Under the pieces are notes generated by a model. The model saw only the letters and a program-made list of their open reading frames with translations. It was not told the origin of the DNA and made no database searches. Shown here one piece after another: positions 39,582-45,867 of a stretch of 45,867 nt of DNA. The stretch's first letter is position 1; each line of letters opens with the position of its first letter. Position numbers and translations under genes: made by a program. Origin of the DNA: an uncultured Prevotellaceae bacterium (lineage in GTDB: Bacteria; Bacteroidota; Bacteroidia; Bacteroidales; Bacteroidaceae); NCBI GenBank assembly GCA_900543815.1, contig UQST01000023.1, positions 1-45,867 on the forward strand, written 5' to 3'.

Positions 39582-41762
39582 TTACTCCAGCACCAGCACA
39601 CGGCTGCTGCCCTCATCGGCTGTGAGCACGTTCAATCCTATCTTCATCAGGTAGTCACCCGAGTACTGCTTGCCGTTGCATTCGAGATGCGACTTCGCAC
39701 CAGGCATCAGGTTGGTCTCCCTCACCGTATATACCTTCATGGGATCCAGCCCCTGCAGGCGCACGTTCATGGGAGGCTCCTTGTAGCGGGGATGAAGGTC
39801 ATAGGCAAAGAGCACTGCACGCTGCTTGTCCTTCGACACATAGTTGATGGCGCAATGGTCAGTCTCATAGGGCGATACCAACCTGTACTGGTCACCTTCC
39901 AGTATGACAGGCTTCAGGTCGTTGTAGTTCTTCACCGCCTGCTGCACGAACTTATAGTCATTCTCCGAGAGCGATTTCAGGTCGATGTCGAAACCCAGCT
40001 TGCACGAACTGCACACGTCGGTGCGGAACTTCACACTGGCGCGTCGGTTCCAGTTGGTCACGTGCGAACCCATGGTCTTCGTCGGGAAGAACTTCGAGAG
40101 GCTCCACTGGATGTACAGGCGCTCATAGGGGTCAGTATCGTCCGAGCACCAGAACTCGGTGAAGTACTTGAGCACCTCGTAGTCCATACGCGCACCGCCA
40201 CCCGAACAGAGCATCATGGGCAGGGTGGGATACTTCTCGTGTATGCGTGTGAGCACATTATATATTCCACGCACGTGGTCGATGTAGAAGTTGCCCTGCT
40301 CCTTCTTGTGGTAGGGCGAATAGATGTTGGTGATCACGCTGTTGCAGTCCCACTTGAAGTAAGCCACCTCAGGATTCTCCGTCATGATGCGATCTACGAT
40401 ACCATACACGTAATCCTGCACCTTGGGGTTCGATATGTCGAGCACCAACTGGTTGCGGTAGTAGTAAGTCTCCCGGTTGGGCTGCATGATGACCCAGTCG
40501 GGATGCTTCTCGAAGAGTTCGCTCTTGGGGTTCACCATCTCCGGCTCTATCCATATGCCGAACTTCACACCCGCCTTCTTTGCATCCCTCACCAGTCCGG
40601 GTATTCCGTCGGGCAGCTTGTCCTTCGTTGCCTCCCAGTCACCCAGTCCAGCATGGTCATTCTTGCGCGGGTACTTGTTGGCAAACCATCCGTCATCGAG
40701 CAGGAACATATCCACTCCCAGATCCTTTGCATCCTTCATCAGCTCAGCCAGACTCTGCTGGTTGAAGTTGAAACCGGTGTTCTCCCAGTTGTTGAGCAAG
40801 GTCATTCTGTCGCCCGTACCCATGTTCACCTGATACAGTCTGGCCCAGTCGTGCAGATTGCGCGAAGCCCCTCCCACTCCGTTCTCACTCATCGCGAAGA
40901 TGAACTCTGGAGTGGTGAACACCTCTCCCGCCTTCAGCTTGTAGTCCGAAGCATAAGGGTTGATGGCAGGAATCACACGCAGCGCTCCCACGTTATCCAC
41001 CTCGAAGGTGAAGCGGAAGTTGCCCGTCCATCCTATTGTACCCAGCATCACACGTCCCTCATTCTCTCTGGCAGGCGCATCGAATCCCAACTCGAAGAAA
41101 GGCTCCTCCTGCATGGCAGCACGTGTACCCAGTTTCGTATCCACTATCTTCTTGCCCGAGATCAGTTGGGTTGTCTCCGGCTGACCCTCCTTGGCCCAGT
41201 CGCTGTGGTAGGTGGTCACAAAATACTTCGCGCTCTTGAAGTAGAGCATTGTCGAGGCATAGCGCCACAGCGTGATGGGTGCCTTCTCCTTGTGCGTCAC
41301 CTCGCTCCATGCCTTTATCACGCTCTGCTTCGGATAAGCCACATAGTGCAGCTTCACCGTCACGGGATACTCCTTGTCGGCCAGAGTGATGATGGTCTCA
41401 GCACCACCCTCCACGGGCTTCTGCTCCACTCCCTGGAAGTACAGGTAAGTGCTCATGTTGCCATCAGCATGCGTGATAGCCAGAGCCGGCTCAAAGAAGT
41501 CCTCGGCACCCGAAGTGGCACACACCTCATGCCCACGCTGGCACACCGCCCCGTCCGAAGCAGCGTACACATCCCACTTCAGTTGGTCATAGTCAGTGGC
41601 GTTCTGCAACTTCTCTCCCAGATACACCTGATAGAGTCTCCCCTTAGGCGACACCTGCATCACCAGGTCCGTCTTCCCTGCTGCCACACGGATGGTCTTC
41701 TGTGCCAGAGTCACCATGGCAAACAGACACAGAGCGGCAATCGTCACGATAGTCTTTCTCAT
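39582..41762 (-). CDS. Alpha-galactosidase, GH36
   Basis: A 726-residue exported enzyme. The signal peptide is MRKTIVTIAALCLFAMVTLA, cut before QKTIR. The N-terminal beta-supersandwich leads into the (beta/alpha)8 barrel with FLLDDGWF, KFGIWIEPEMVN, the nucleophile D472 in FKWDCN, CSGGGARMDYE and the acid/base region WCSDDTDP (D541). A C-terminal beta domain completes the fold. It releases terminal alpha-galactose from plant or host oligosaccharides such as raffinose in the periplasm. No SusC/D pair is next to it, so it is not in a visible polysaccharide-use locus. Promoter at 41820–41827. Confidence 0.95.
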   Translation of the reverse strand: MRKTIVTIAALCLFAMVTLAQKTIRVAAGKTDLVMQVSPKGRLYQVYLGEKLQNATDYDQLKWDVYAASDGAVCQRGHEVCATSGAEDFFEPALAITHADGNMSTYLYFQGVEQKPVEGGAETIITLADKEYPVTVKLHYVAYPKQSVIKAWSEVTHKEKAPITLWRYASTMLYFKSAKYFVTTYHSDWAKEGQPETTQLISGKKIVDTKLGTRAAMQEEPFFELGFDAPARENEGRVMLGTIGWTGNFRFTFEVDNVGALRVIPAINPYASDYKLKAGEVFTTPEFIFAMSENGVGGASRNLHDWARLYQVNMGTGDRMTLLNNWENTGFNFNQQSLAELMKDAKDLGVDMFLLDDGWFANKYPRKNDHAGLGDWEATKDKLPDGIPGLVRDAKKAGVKFGIWIEPEMVNPKSELFEKHPDWVIMQPNRETYYYRNQLVLDISNPKVQDYVYGIVDRIMTENPEVAYFKWDCNSVITNIYSPYHKKEQGNFYIDHVRGIYNVLTRIHEKYPTLPMMLCSGGGARMDYEVLKYFTEFWCSDDTDPYERLYIQWSLSKFFPTKTMGSHVTNWNRRASVKFRTDVCSSCKLGFDIDLKSLSENDYKFVQQAVKNYNDLKPVILEGDQYRLVSPYETDHCAINYVSKDKQRAVLFAYDLHPRYKEPPMNVRLQGLDPMKVYTVRETNLMPGAKSHLECNGKQYSGDYLMKIGLNVLTADEGSSRVLVLE

Positions 41763-41819
41763 CTTATATAATATATAGGCTTAATCGGTTTCTTGCAGTT
41801 TAGTTCTCTCTTCACCATG

Positions 41820-41827
41820 CAAAGATA
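41820..41827 (-). promoter_or_regulatory. Promoter of the GH36 gene
   Basis: Minus strand TATCTTTG; a CTTG word lies exactly 20 bases upstream, a three-of-four match to the -33 TTTG. The best two-element promoter in the window. Leader about 50 bases. Confidence 0.7.
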
Positions 41828-41901
41828 CGAAATTCTACAAGAAAAAGCAAGAGGGGAACAAATACCACTCTAATTATGAATTATGAATTTCGAATTAAGA
41901 A

Positions 41902-42178
41902 TTATGGATTGCCCTCTTTCTTTAGATGACGTAAAAAGTCATCCAACCCAATGACCTCGAGCCCAGGAAAATCCTTCCATTTGATGACATCGTAATGATG
42001 GTCTTCTGTAACAACATAACGAGCCCCTGCTGTGATAGCACAATCCACGAACTTATTGTCATCAGGGTCAGCCTGAATCAAATTGAAATCAAAATAAACT
42101 GTCCCAAACTCTGCGGTATGGACTTCTTGACGACACACTCTGTATGAGACAATTCGTATCAAGGACTATCCTATCCAT
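41902..42178 (-). pseudogene. PIN-domain toxin, internally deleted and frameshifted
   Basis: From the ATG at 42178 the frame reads MDRIVLDTNCLIQSVSSRS and on to VWDSLF before a TGA at about 42091; the conserved first catalytic Asp (LDTN) is there. Downstream, in another frame, the C-terminal half of the same PIN family is clear: FNLIQADPDDNKFVDCAI and GARYVVTEDHHYDVI, ending GLDDFLRHLKK. About 55–60 residues that should lie between are missing. I read this as one deletion joining the two halves out of frame, which would kill the toxin. The antitoxin gene ends 6 bases upstream of the ATG, the normal toxin–antitoxin spacing. Confidence 0.8.
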
Positions 42179-42184
42179 GCACTC

Positions 42185-42406
42185 CTACTTCTTCAACAAA
42201 GCATGCAGATCCTGATGTCTCAACTCATCCATCTTAGCTTGATTCAACTTGCCAGATTCCCAAAGAGCATCCAGACACATGTCAGCCTTCTTTCGGAAAT
42301 ACTCGCTCAGCACAGCTTTCACCTCCAGAAGTCTCTCCTCCGAACCGTCAAAAGCAAACATCTTCAACAAATGCTGCTGAACAGGATTAAAAATCGTAGC
42401 CTCCAT
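42185..42406 (-). CDS. Small antitoxin-like protein of the PIN module
   Basis: A 73-residue protein starting MEATIFNPVQQHLLKMF at 42406; the ribosome-binding site AGGAGGAATT is strong and lies at the right distance, which sets this start against the longer open frame. The C-terminus is helical and charged (ALWESGKLNQAKMDELRHQD), as in small antitoxins found before PIN toxins in Bacteroidales. It is still intact although its toxin is broken. Confidence 0.78.
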   Translation of the reverse strand: MEATIFNPVQQHLLKMFAFDGSEERLLEVKAVLSEYFRKKADMCLDALWESGKLNQAKMDELRHQDLHALLKK

Positions 42407-42471
42407 GATAATTCCTCCTATATGTTTATCTGTCACAAAAGTAGCGCCTTCCCTCGAAACCACCAAACAAA

Positions 42472-42760
42472 ATCCGTGTAATCCGTGTTCAAGAAAACAA
42501 CCCATCACGCATCAACATCAATTTCCGTGTTTCCCCAAAATAAAATCCGTGCTATCCGTGTAATCCGTGTTCGAAAACCCTACGCATCACGCTATGACAT
42601 TGTTCTCCGTGGCCTCAGAACCCTATCCGTTAAATTCGTGTAATCCGTGTTCAAGAAAACACTCCATCACGCATCAATATCAATCTACGCATTCCCCAAA
42701 AATAAAATCCGTGCTATCCGTGTAATCCGTGTTCAATAAAAACAGCCCATCCGTGTTCTA
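42472..42760. repeat. ATCCGTG repeat cluster left of the helicase
   Basis: Four copies of GTAATCCGTGTTC at 42478, 42560, 42640 and 42722 (spacing 82, 80 and 82), each preceded by further 9-bp ATCCGTG-type units and separated by related text (ATCACGCATCAA, CTCCGTGG, CCCCAAAA). The last copies reach the helicase stop codon. Confidence 0.85.
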
Positions 42761-45055
42761 CCTCACACATTCCACCCAATTCAGCATCACCTCCCCGTCC
42801 CTGTATTGCGTTATCTGCAGGTTATGGTTCACGTGAGTATCGCTGCTGTCATCGTTGGGAGCCACCAGGAAATAAGAGAAATCATCGCTGCGTCGCAGCA
42901 CATGGTAACTGTTTCGTGGTCTATCCTTCAGGAACAGACGGTCATCTATCACACAGATGTTCCCGTCTGCACGCACCTGCCAACCCCTCAGCGGCACACC
43001 AGCCATGCAGCGTATGTTACGCACGAAAAACACATCACCCTCACGCAACAACCTCACAAACCCACGCTCCAGCTTTTGCGGCTTCACATAATGAATCGTA
43101 TTCGTCATTGAATCCAGCCAGAACTCACGCGCTTCCCCCTCACGCAGCAAGCCCACTCTTCTCCTTATATAATATAAGCCGTCGCCCAAGTCCGTCACCA
43201 CCTCGAAACACCTCTCACGCTCTGCATCCGTGTAAGCCAACAGGTTCATCCGCCGTACTCCCACCGCTCGCCAGGCATCCAGCCACTCCTGGTTCGTTCT
43301 CATCCACTGGGCATAACACCCATCCACCTCACTCTGGTTGCTCACCATCCTGAGCGGTTGGTCACCTCCCGCCTGCACATAGCTCCTCCCCTCATCATCC
43401 TGGTACAGGCGCAGTCCGCTGTTTCTCAGTTCATCCGCCAGCCTATACACCTTCCCAGGCTCATTCCATGGGATGAATCGCTGTTTCCATGCCAGCCCGC
43501 TGCCCACCTGCATCTCCATTGTCTTCATCGTCAGCCACGAATGCTCGTTGATCATAGGCGAACAGATGCGCGGGAACAGACGCTTCCCGTCCTCCGTGCA
43601 GAACTCTATCCCCATCAGCACAGCCGTCTGTGGGCGCTTATGGAAGTGCAGTCCGCTCTTCAGATCCGCCCAAAGCCATCTGTCCGCAGACTGCTTGTGG
43701 CAATAAGCCCAACCGTCCTCATGCAGTTCCACCTCCCGGTATCGGCATTCCAGCACCCACTTGCCAGCCTCATCCTTCACACCTTTCAGCCCCTGCTCAT
43801 TGGTACACACCCGGTAGGAATGACCCTTGCGCACCAACTCCTCATGACGTACTATCCGCATCATCTCCCCTTCGCTGTTCCCACAGCTCGTCAGACAGTC
43901 CATCTCCCCCATGCGGCTGTAGAGCATCACGCTGGCCTTCCGCCATTCATCGGCCACCTCCTCTCTTCCTTCAAACAGCCTCTGCCAGTCGTGCTGAGCC
44001 GATGGCAGACCGAACCGCTTGTACAGTCCCACATTGTCCAGCACCACACAATACCCTTTACCCTCGGCTACCCGCAACCCACGGCCAACCATCTGCAGAT
44101 ACTTTGTAAGCGAAAGTGTCGGACGGGCCAACTGCACAAACTCCACATCCGGGCAGTCAAAACCCTCGCTGAACAGATCCACACTCACCAGCACCCTTAT
44201 CTCCTCACCCTTCCTGAAGCCGCCTATCAGTTCCCCTCGCACATCATCCGGCGTGTTGCTGCTGATAGCCACCGCCTTTATCCCGTGTTCACGATAATAG
44301 TCCGCTATATGTTCCGCATGCTCAATGCTGATGGCATACACCACCCCCTTCTTCTCCGGCACATACTCCCTCACCGTCTGGTACAGCCGTTCGATGCTCG
44401 GCCGCACATCCAGCCGCTCGCTCAACTCCGCCAGCACATAATCCCCATCAGCCCCTCTCCTCTGCAGAGAGTCGATGGCCAACTGGTCGGCACTGTCAGG
44501 TCTGATGGAGTAATAGTCATACACGCTCAACCGCCCTTCGGCTATAAACCTCTCAATGCTCCACGACGTGAGCAGCACGTCAAACAAGTCTCCGAATCCT
44601 TTCCCGTTCAGTCGGCACGGAGTAGCCGTCAGTCCCAGTTTCTTCGCCTCTGGGAAAGCATCCATCACCTCGGCATACGTCTCAGCCAGAGCATGATGCG
44701 CTTCATCTATCACTATCATCCCCGGCTCCTCCTTCATCTCCTTGTAGTGTCTCGAGAGCCATTGTACAGACATCACCCTTATGCCGTTCTCCTCCAGACT
44801 GTCAGGCACAGCATCCCCATTTCCGAGAACCCTTCCCAGTGTCCCCTTTATCTGCTCCACCAGCTCCCTTCGGTGCGCCACTATCCACACAACCCTCCGA
44901 GGCAACCGCTCCAGGAACCCCTTCACCACCGAAGCCAGCAGCACCGTCTTTCCCGTTCCCGTAGGCATCTGTGCCATCACCGCCTGATGCGTCAAGAGCG
45001 CCCCCTCAATACGCCCCCTCATCTCCCGCTGATAGTCAAACAACTCCACCACCAC
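42758..45055 (-). CDS. SF2 (DEAD/DEAH) helicase
   Basis: A 765-residue superfamily 2 helicase. Motif I is MPTGTGKT (about 29–36), motif II VIDEAHHA (DEAH), motif III LTATPCR, and the second RecA-like domain has VDLFSEGFDCPDVEFVQLARPT and the arginine-finger motif QMVGRGLR. The last ~330 residues are rich in aromatic and charged residues with no known motif. It resembles the ResIII/SSL2-type helicases found as stand-alone accessory genes. The start is one of three adjacent GTG codons; no ATG fits upstream of LFDYQREM. It is enclosed by the ATCCGTG repeat family on both sides and lies between two toxin–antitoxin modules. Confidence 0.88.
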   Translation of the reverse strand: MVVELFDYQREMRGRIEGALLTHQAVMAQMPTGTGKTVLLASVVKGFLERLPRRVVWIVAHRRELVEQIKGTLGRVLGNGDAVPDSLEENGIRVMSVQWLSRHYKEMKEEPGMIVIDEAHHALAETYAEVMDAFPEAKKLGLTATPCRLNGKGFGDLFDVLLTSWSIERFIAEGRLSVYDYYSIRPDSADQLAIDSLQRRGADGDYVLAELSERLDVRPSIERLYQTVREYVPEKKGVVYAISIEHAEHIADYYREHGIKAVAISSNTPDDVRGELIGGFRKGEEIRVLVSVDLFSEGFDCPDVEFVQLARPTLSLTKYLQMVGRGLRVAEGKGYCVVLDNVGLYKRFGLPSAQHDWQRLFEGREEVADEWRKASVMLYSRMGEMDCLTSCGNSEGEMMRIVRHEELVRKGHSYRVCTNEQGLKGVKDEAGKWVLECRYREVELHEDGWAYCHKQSADRWLWADLKSGLHFHKRPQTAVLMGIEFCTEDGKRLFPRICSPMINEHSWLTMKTMEMQVGSGLAWKQRFIPWNEPGKVYRLADELRNSGLRLYQDDEGRSYVQAGGDQPLRMVSNQSEVDGCYAQWMRTNQEWLDAWRAVGVRRMNLLAYTDAERERCFEVVTDLGDGLYYIRRRVGLLREGEAREFWLDSMTNTIHYVKPQKLERGFVRLLREGDVFFVRNIRCMAGVPLRGWQVRADGNICVIDDRLFLKDRPRNSYHVLRRSDDFSYFLVAPNDDSSDTHVNHNLQITQYRDGEVMLNWVECVR

Positions 45056-45160
45056 AACAATAATTATAAATTTAATTGAGTTAAGAATTTTGGATTAAGA
45101 ATTAAGAATTGCCTCCGTGTTCTCACCCACCTCAAAATTCACAATCCTTAATTGAAAAAA

Positions 45161-45333
45161 AATCCGTGTTATCCGTGTTCAAAAAACCCTAAGCATCACA
45201 CGAATCTCCCACAATCAAAAACCTATCCGTGTTATCCGTGAAATCCGTGTTCGAAAACCCTACGCATCACACATCAACATGACTCTCCGTGGTCTCAGAA
45301 AAATTATCCGTGTAATCCGTGAAATCCGTGTTC
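45161..45333. repeat. ATCCGTG repeat cluster right of the helicase
   Basis: ATCCGTGTTC copies at 45171, 45243 and 45324 (spacing 72 and 81), with the same internal text as the left cluster (AACCCTACGCATCAC, CTCCGTGG-TCTCAGAA), and in the same orientation. Confidence 0.85.
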
Positions 45334-45392
45334 AAGCCCCTAAGCATCATTAAATTGTCTGCATCCTCTCACCATTTTACGTCATAATGATG

Positions 45393-45400
45393 TATATTTG
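45393..45400 (+). promoter_or_regulatory. -7 element of the RelB/DinJ–PIN module
   Basis: TATATTTG, full match to TAnnTTTG, 36 bases before the antitoxin ATG at 45437. Confidence 0.55.
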
Positions 45401-45436
45401 CAATCAGAATGATTGTCAAACAAACATTTCAGGCTT

Positions 45437-45760
45437 ATGGCACAGACAGCAATGACAGTCCGTATGGACAACCAGCAGAAAGCACAGTTTGATAAACTCT
45501 GTGAACAATTCGGTATGAGTGCGAATACCGCCATCAACATCTTTGTCAAGGCAGTAATTCGCAGTAAGAGCATTCCTTTCTCCATCCAAGCCAAGGAAGA
45601 AGAAGACGAAGTGACTGCAAAAGCAAAGGCAACGTTCAAAGAACTTAGAGCTAAAGCGGAAAGAGGTGAAACGCCAGAACTCACCCTCGATGAGATTAAC
45701 GAAGAAATCAGAGAAGTCAGACGACTAAGAAAAGAACGCGATGGTATATGCAGTCATTGA
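45437..45760 (+). CDS. RelB/DinJ-family antitoxin
   Basis: A 107-residue antitoxin. The N-terminal ribbon-helix-helix reads AMTVRMDNQQKAQFDKLCEQ and GMSANTAINIFVKAVI, the classic RelB/DinJ DNA-binding part; the C-terminus is a long acidic, helical toxin-binding tail (ELTLDEINEEIREVRRLRK). The ATG at 45437 is chosen because it starts directly before the ribbon. The last 20 bases overlap the next frame, a PIN protein, so this RelB-type antitoxin is paired with a PIN rather than a RelE toxin. Autoregulation of its promoter is expected for the family. Confidence 0.88.
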   Translation: MAQTAMTVRMDNQQKAQFDKLCEQFGMSANTAINIFVKAVIRSKSIPFSIQAKEEEDEVTAKAKATFKELRAKAERGETPELTLDEINEEIREVRRLRKERDGICSH

Positions 45761-45867
45761 TACGAATATTTTTGTATCAGCCCTTATCACCCACAACTCA
45801 AATGCTTCAACAGCAAGAGTTCTTGAAAGTCTGACCTTAGACAATGAACTATAAGATGTCATTACGG
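45741..45867 (+). pseudogene. PIN-domain toxin, N-terminal part, probably broken
   Basis: From the ATG at 45741 the frame reads MVYAVIDTNIFVSALIT with the first PIN catalytic Asp (IDTN), then ARVLESLTLDNEL and a TAA at 45852–45854. Reading through the stop gives DVIT, which fits the family's continuation, so a single nonsense change or a small indel is likely. The window ends 13 bases later, so the rest cannot be judged. It overlaps the antitoxin gene by 20 bases. Confidence 0.6.

Larger units (their letters stand above)
45056..45436. other. Intergenic region right of the helicase
   Basis: Begins with an A+T-rich AATTAAGAATT-type stretch (about 45062–45112) that mirrors one at 41871–41912, then the ATCCGTG cluster and the antitoxin promoter. 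No gene seen. Confidence 0.5.

Noticed and set aside
42472..45333. Insertion sequence carrying the helicase
   Set aside because: No transposase, and the repeats are direct multi-copy arrays rather than terminal inverted repeats.
1..45867. tRNA, rRNA, integrase, transposase or replication origin
   Set aside because: None found on either strand.

Overview
The window looks like chromosome from a gut- or mouth-type member of the Bacteroidales, most likely a Prevotellaceae relative. The reasons are the bamD–rpoZ–DUF4293 cluster, PorT and type IX secretion tail domains, a GH36 alpha-galactosidase and a secreted sulfatase, and many copies of the Bacteroidetes -7 promoter element TAnnTTTG, often only a few bases from the start codon. 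Housekeeping DNA (about 14–45 kb) is fairly G+C rich; the stretch from about 2.3 to 13.9 kb is clearly richer in A+T by eye.

Layout. (1) 1–2.27 kb: a tight three-gene minus-strand operon of unknown function, cut by the left edge. (2) 2.5–13.8 kb: an A+T-rich, defence-like island, all plus strand. It holds an ATPase/RloB pair resembling AbiL, then a three-gene run encoding a SEFIR protein, a 1513-residue STAND NTPase with an N-terminal nuclease-like domain (Avs-like), and a PrrC/RloC-type ATPase. The island is bracketed by two broken ends of BspA-type leucine-rich-repeat genes on the opposite strand. (3) 14–18.8 kb: a MacB-like ABC exporter (permease and ATPase) facing a RegA-type response regulator and histidine kinase across a shared regulatory region. 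(4) 19–24.5 kb: a secreted sulfatase, uvrA and a type B type-IX-secretion cargo protein. (5) 24.5–31.5 kb: a LysM/periplasmic-binding protein with PorT, the DUF4293–rpoZ–bamD operon and uvrB. (6) 31.6–37.6 kb: a secreted zincin metallopeptidase, a gene fusing sigma-70-like regions to a phage-type A1S_2505-like domain, a VWA protein and a membrane metallophosphoesterase. (7) 38–45.9 kb: an AAA_14/DUF4143 ATPase, GH36, and an SF2 helicase flanked by one ATCCGTG repeat family and by two toxin–antitoxin modules whose PIN toxins both look damaged.

How the genes may work together. The 3.6–13.3 kb genes read as two adjacent abortive-infection-like modules: sensing NTPases coupled to a TOPRIM-like RloB effector, a SEFIR effector and a restriction-type nuclease. 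The three-gene SEFIR/STAND/ATPase unit is the best candidate for an undescribed defence system. The two-component system most likely controls the ABC exporter next to it.

The most unexpected non-coding signal is a set of degenerate tandem arrays in at least six separate intergenic regions. Their unit sequences mostly differ, but the period is always 21–23 bp, or 44 bp made of two 22-bp halves. 22 is not a multiple of three, and the units are spaced by about two turns of the helix. No tRNA, rRNA, CRISPR array, transposase or integrase was seen.
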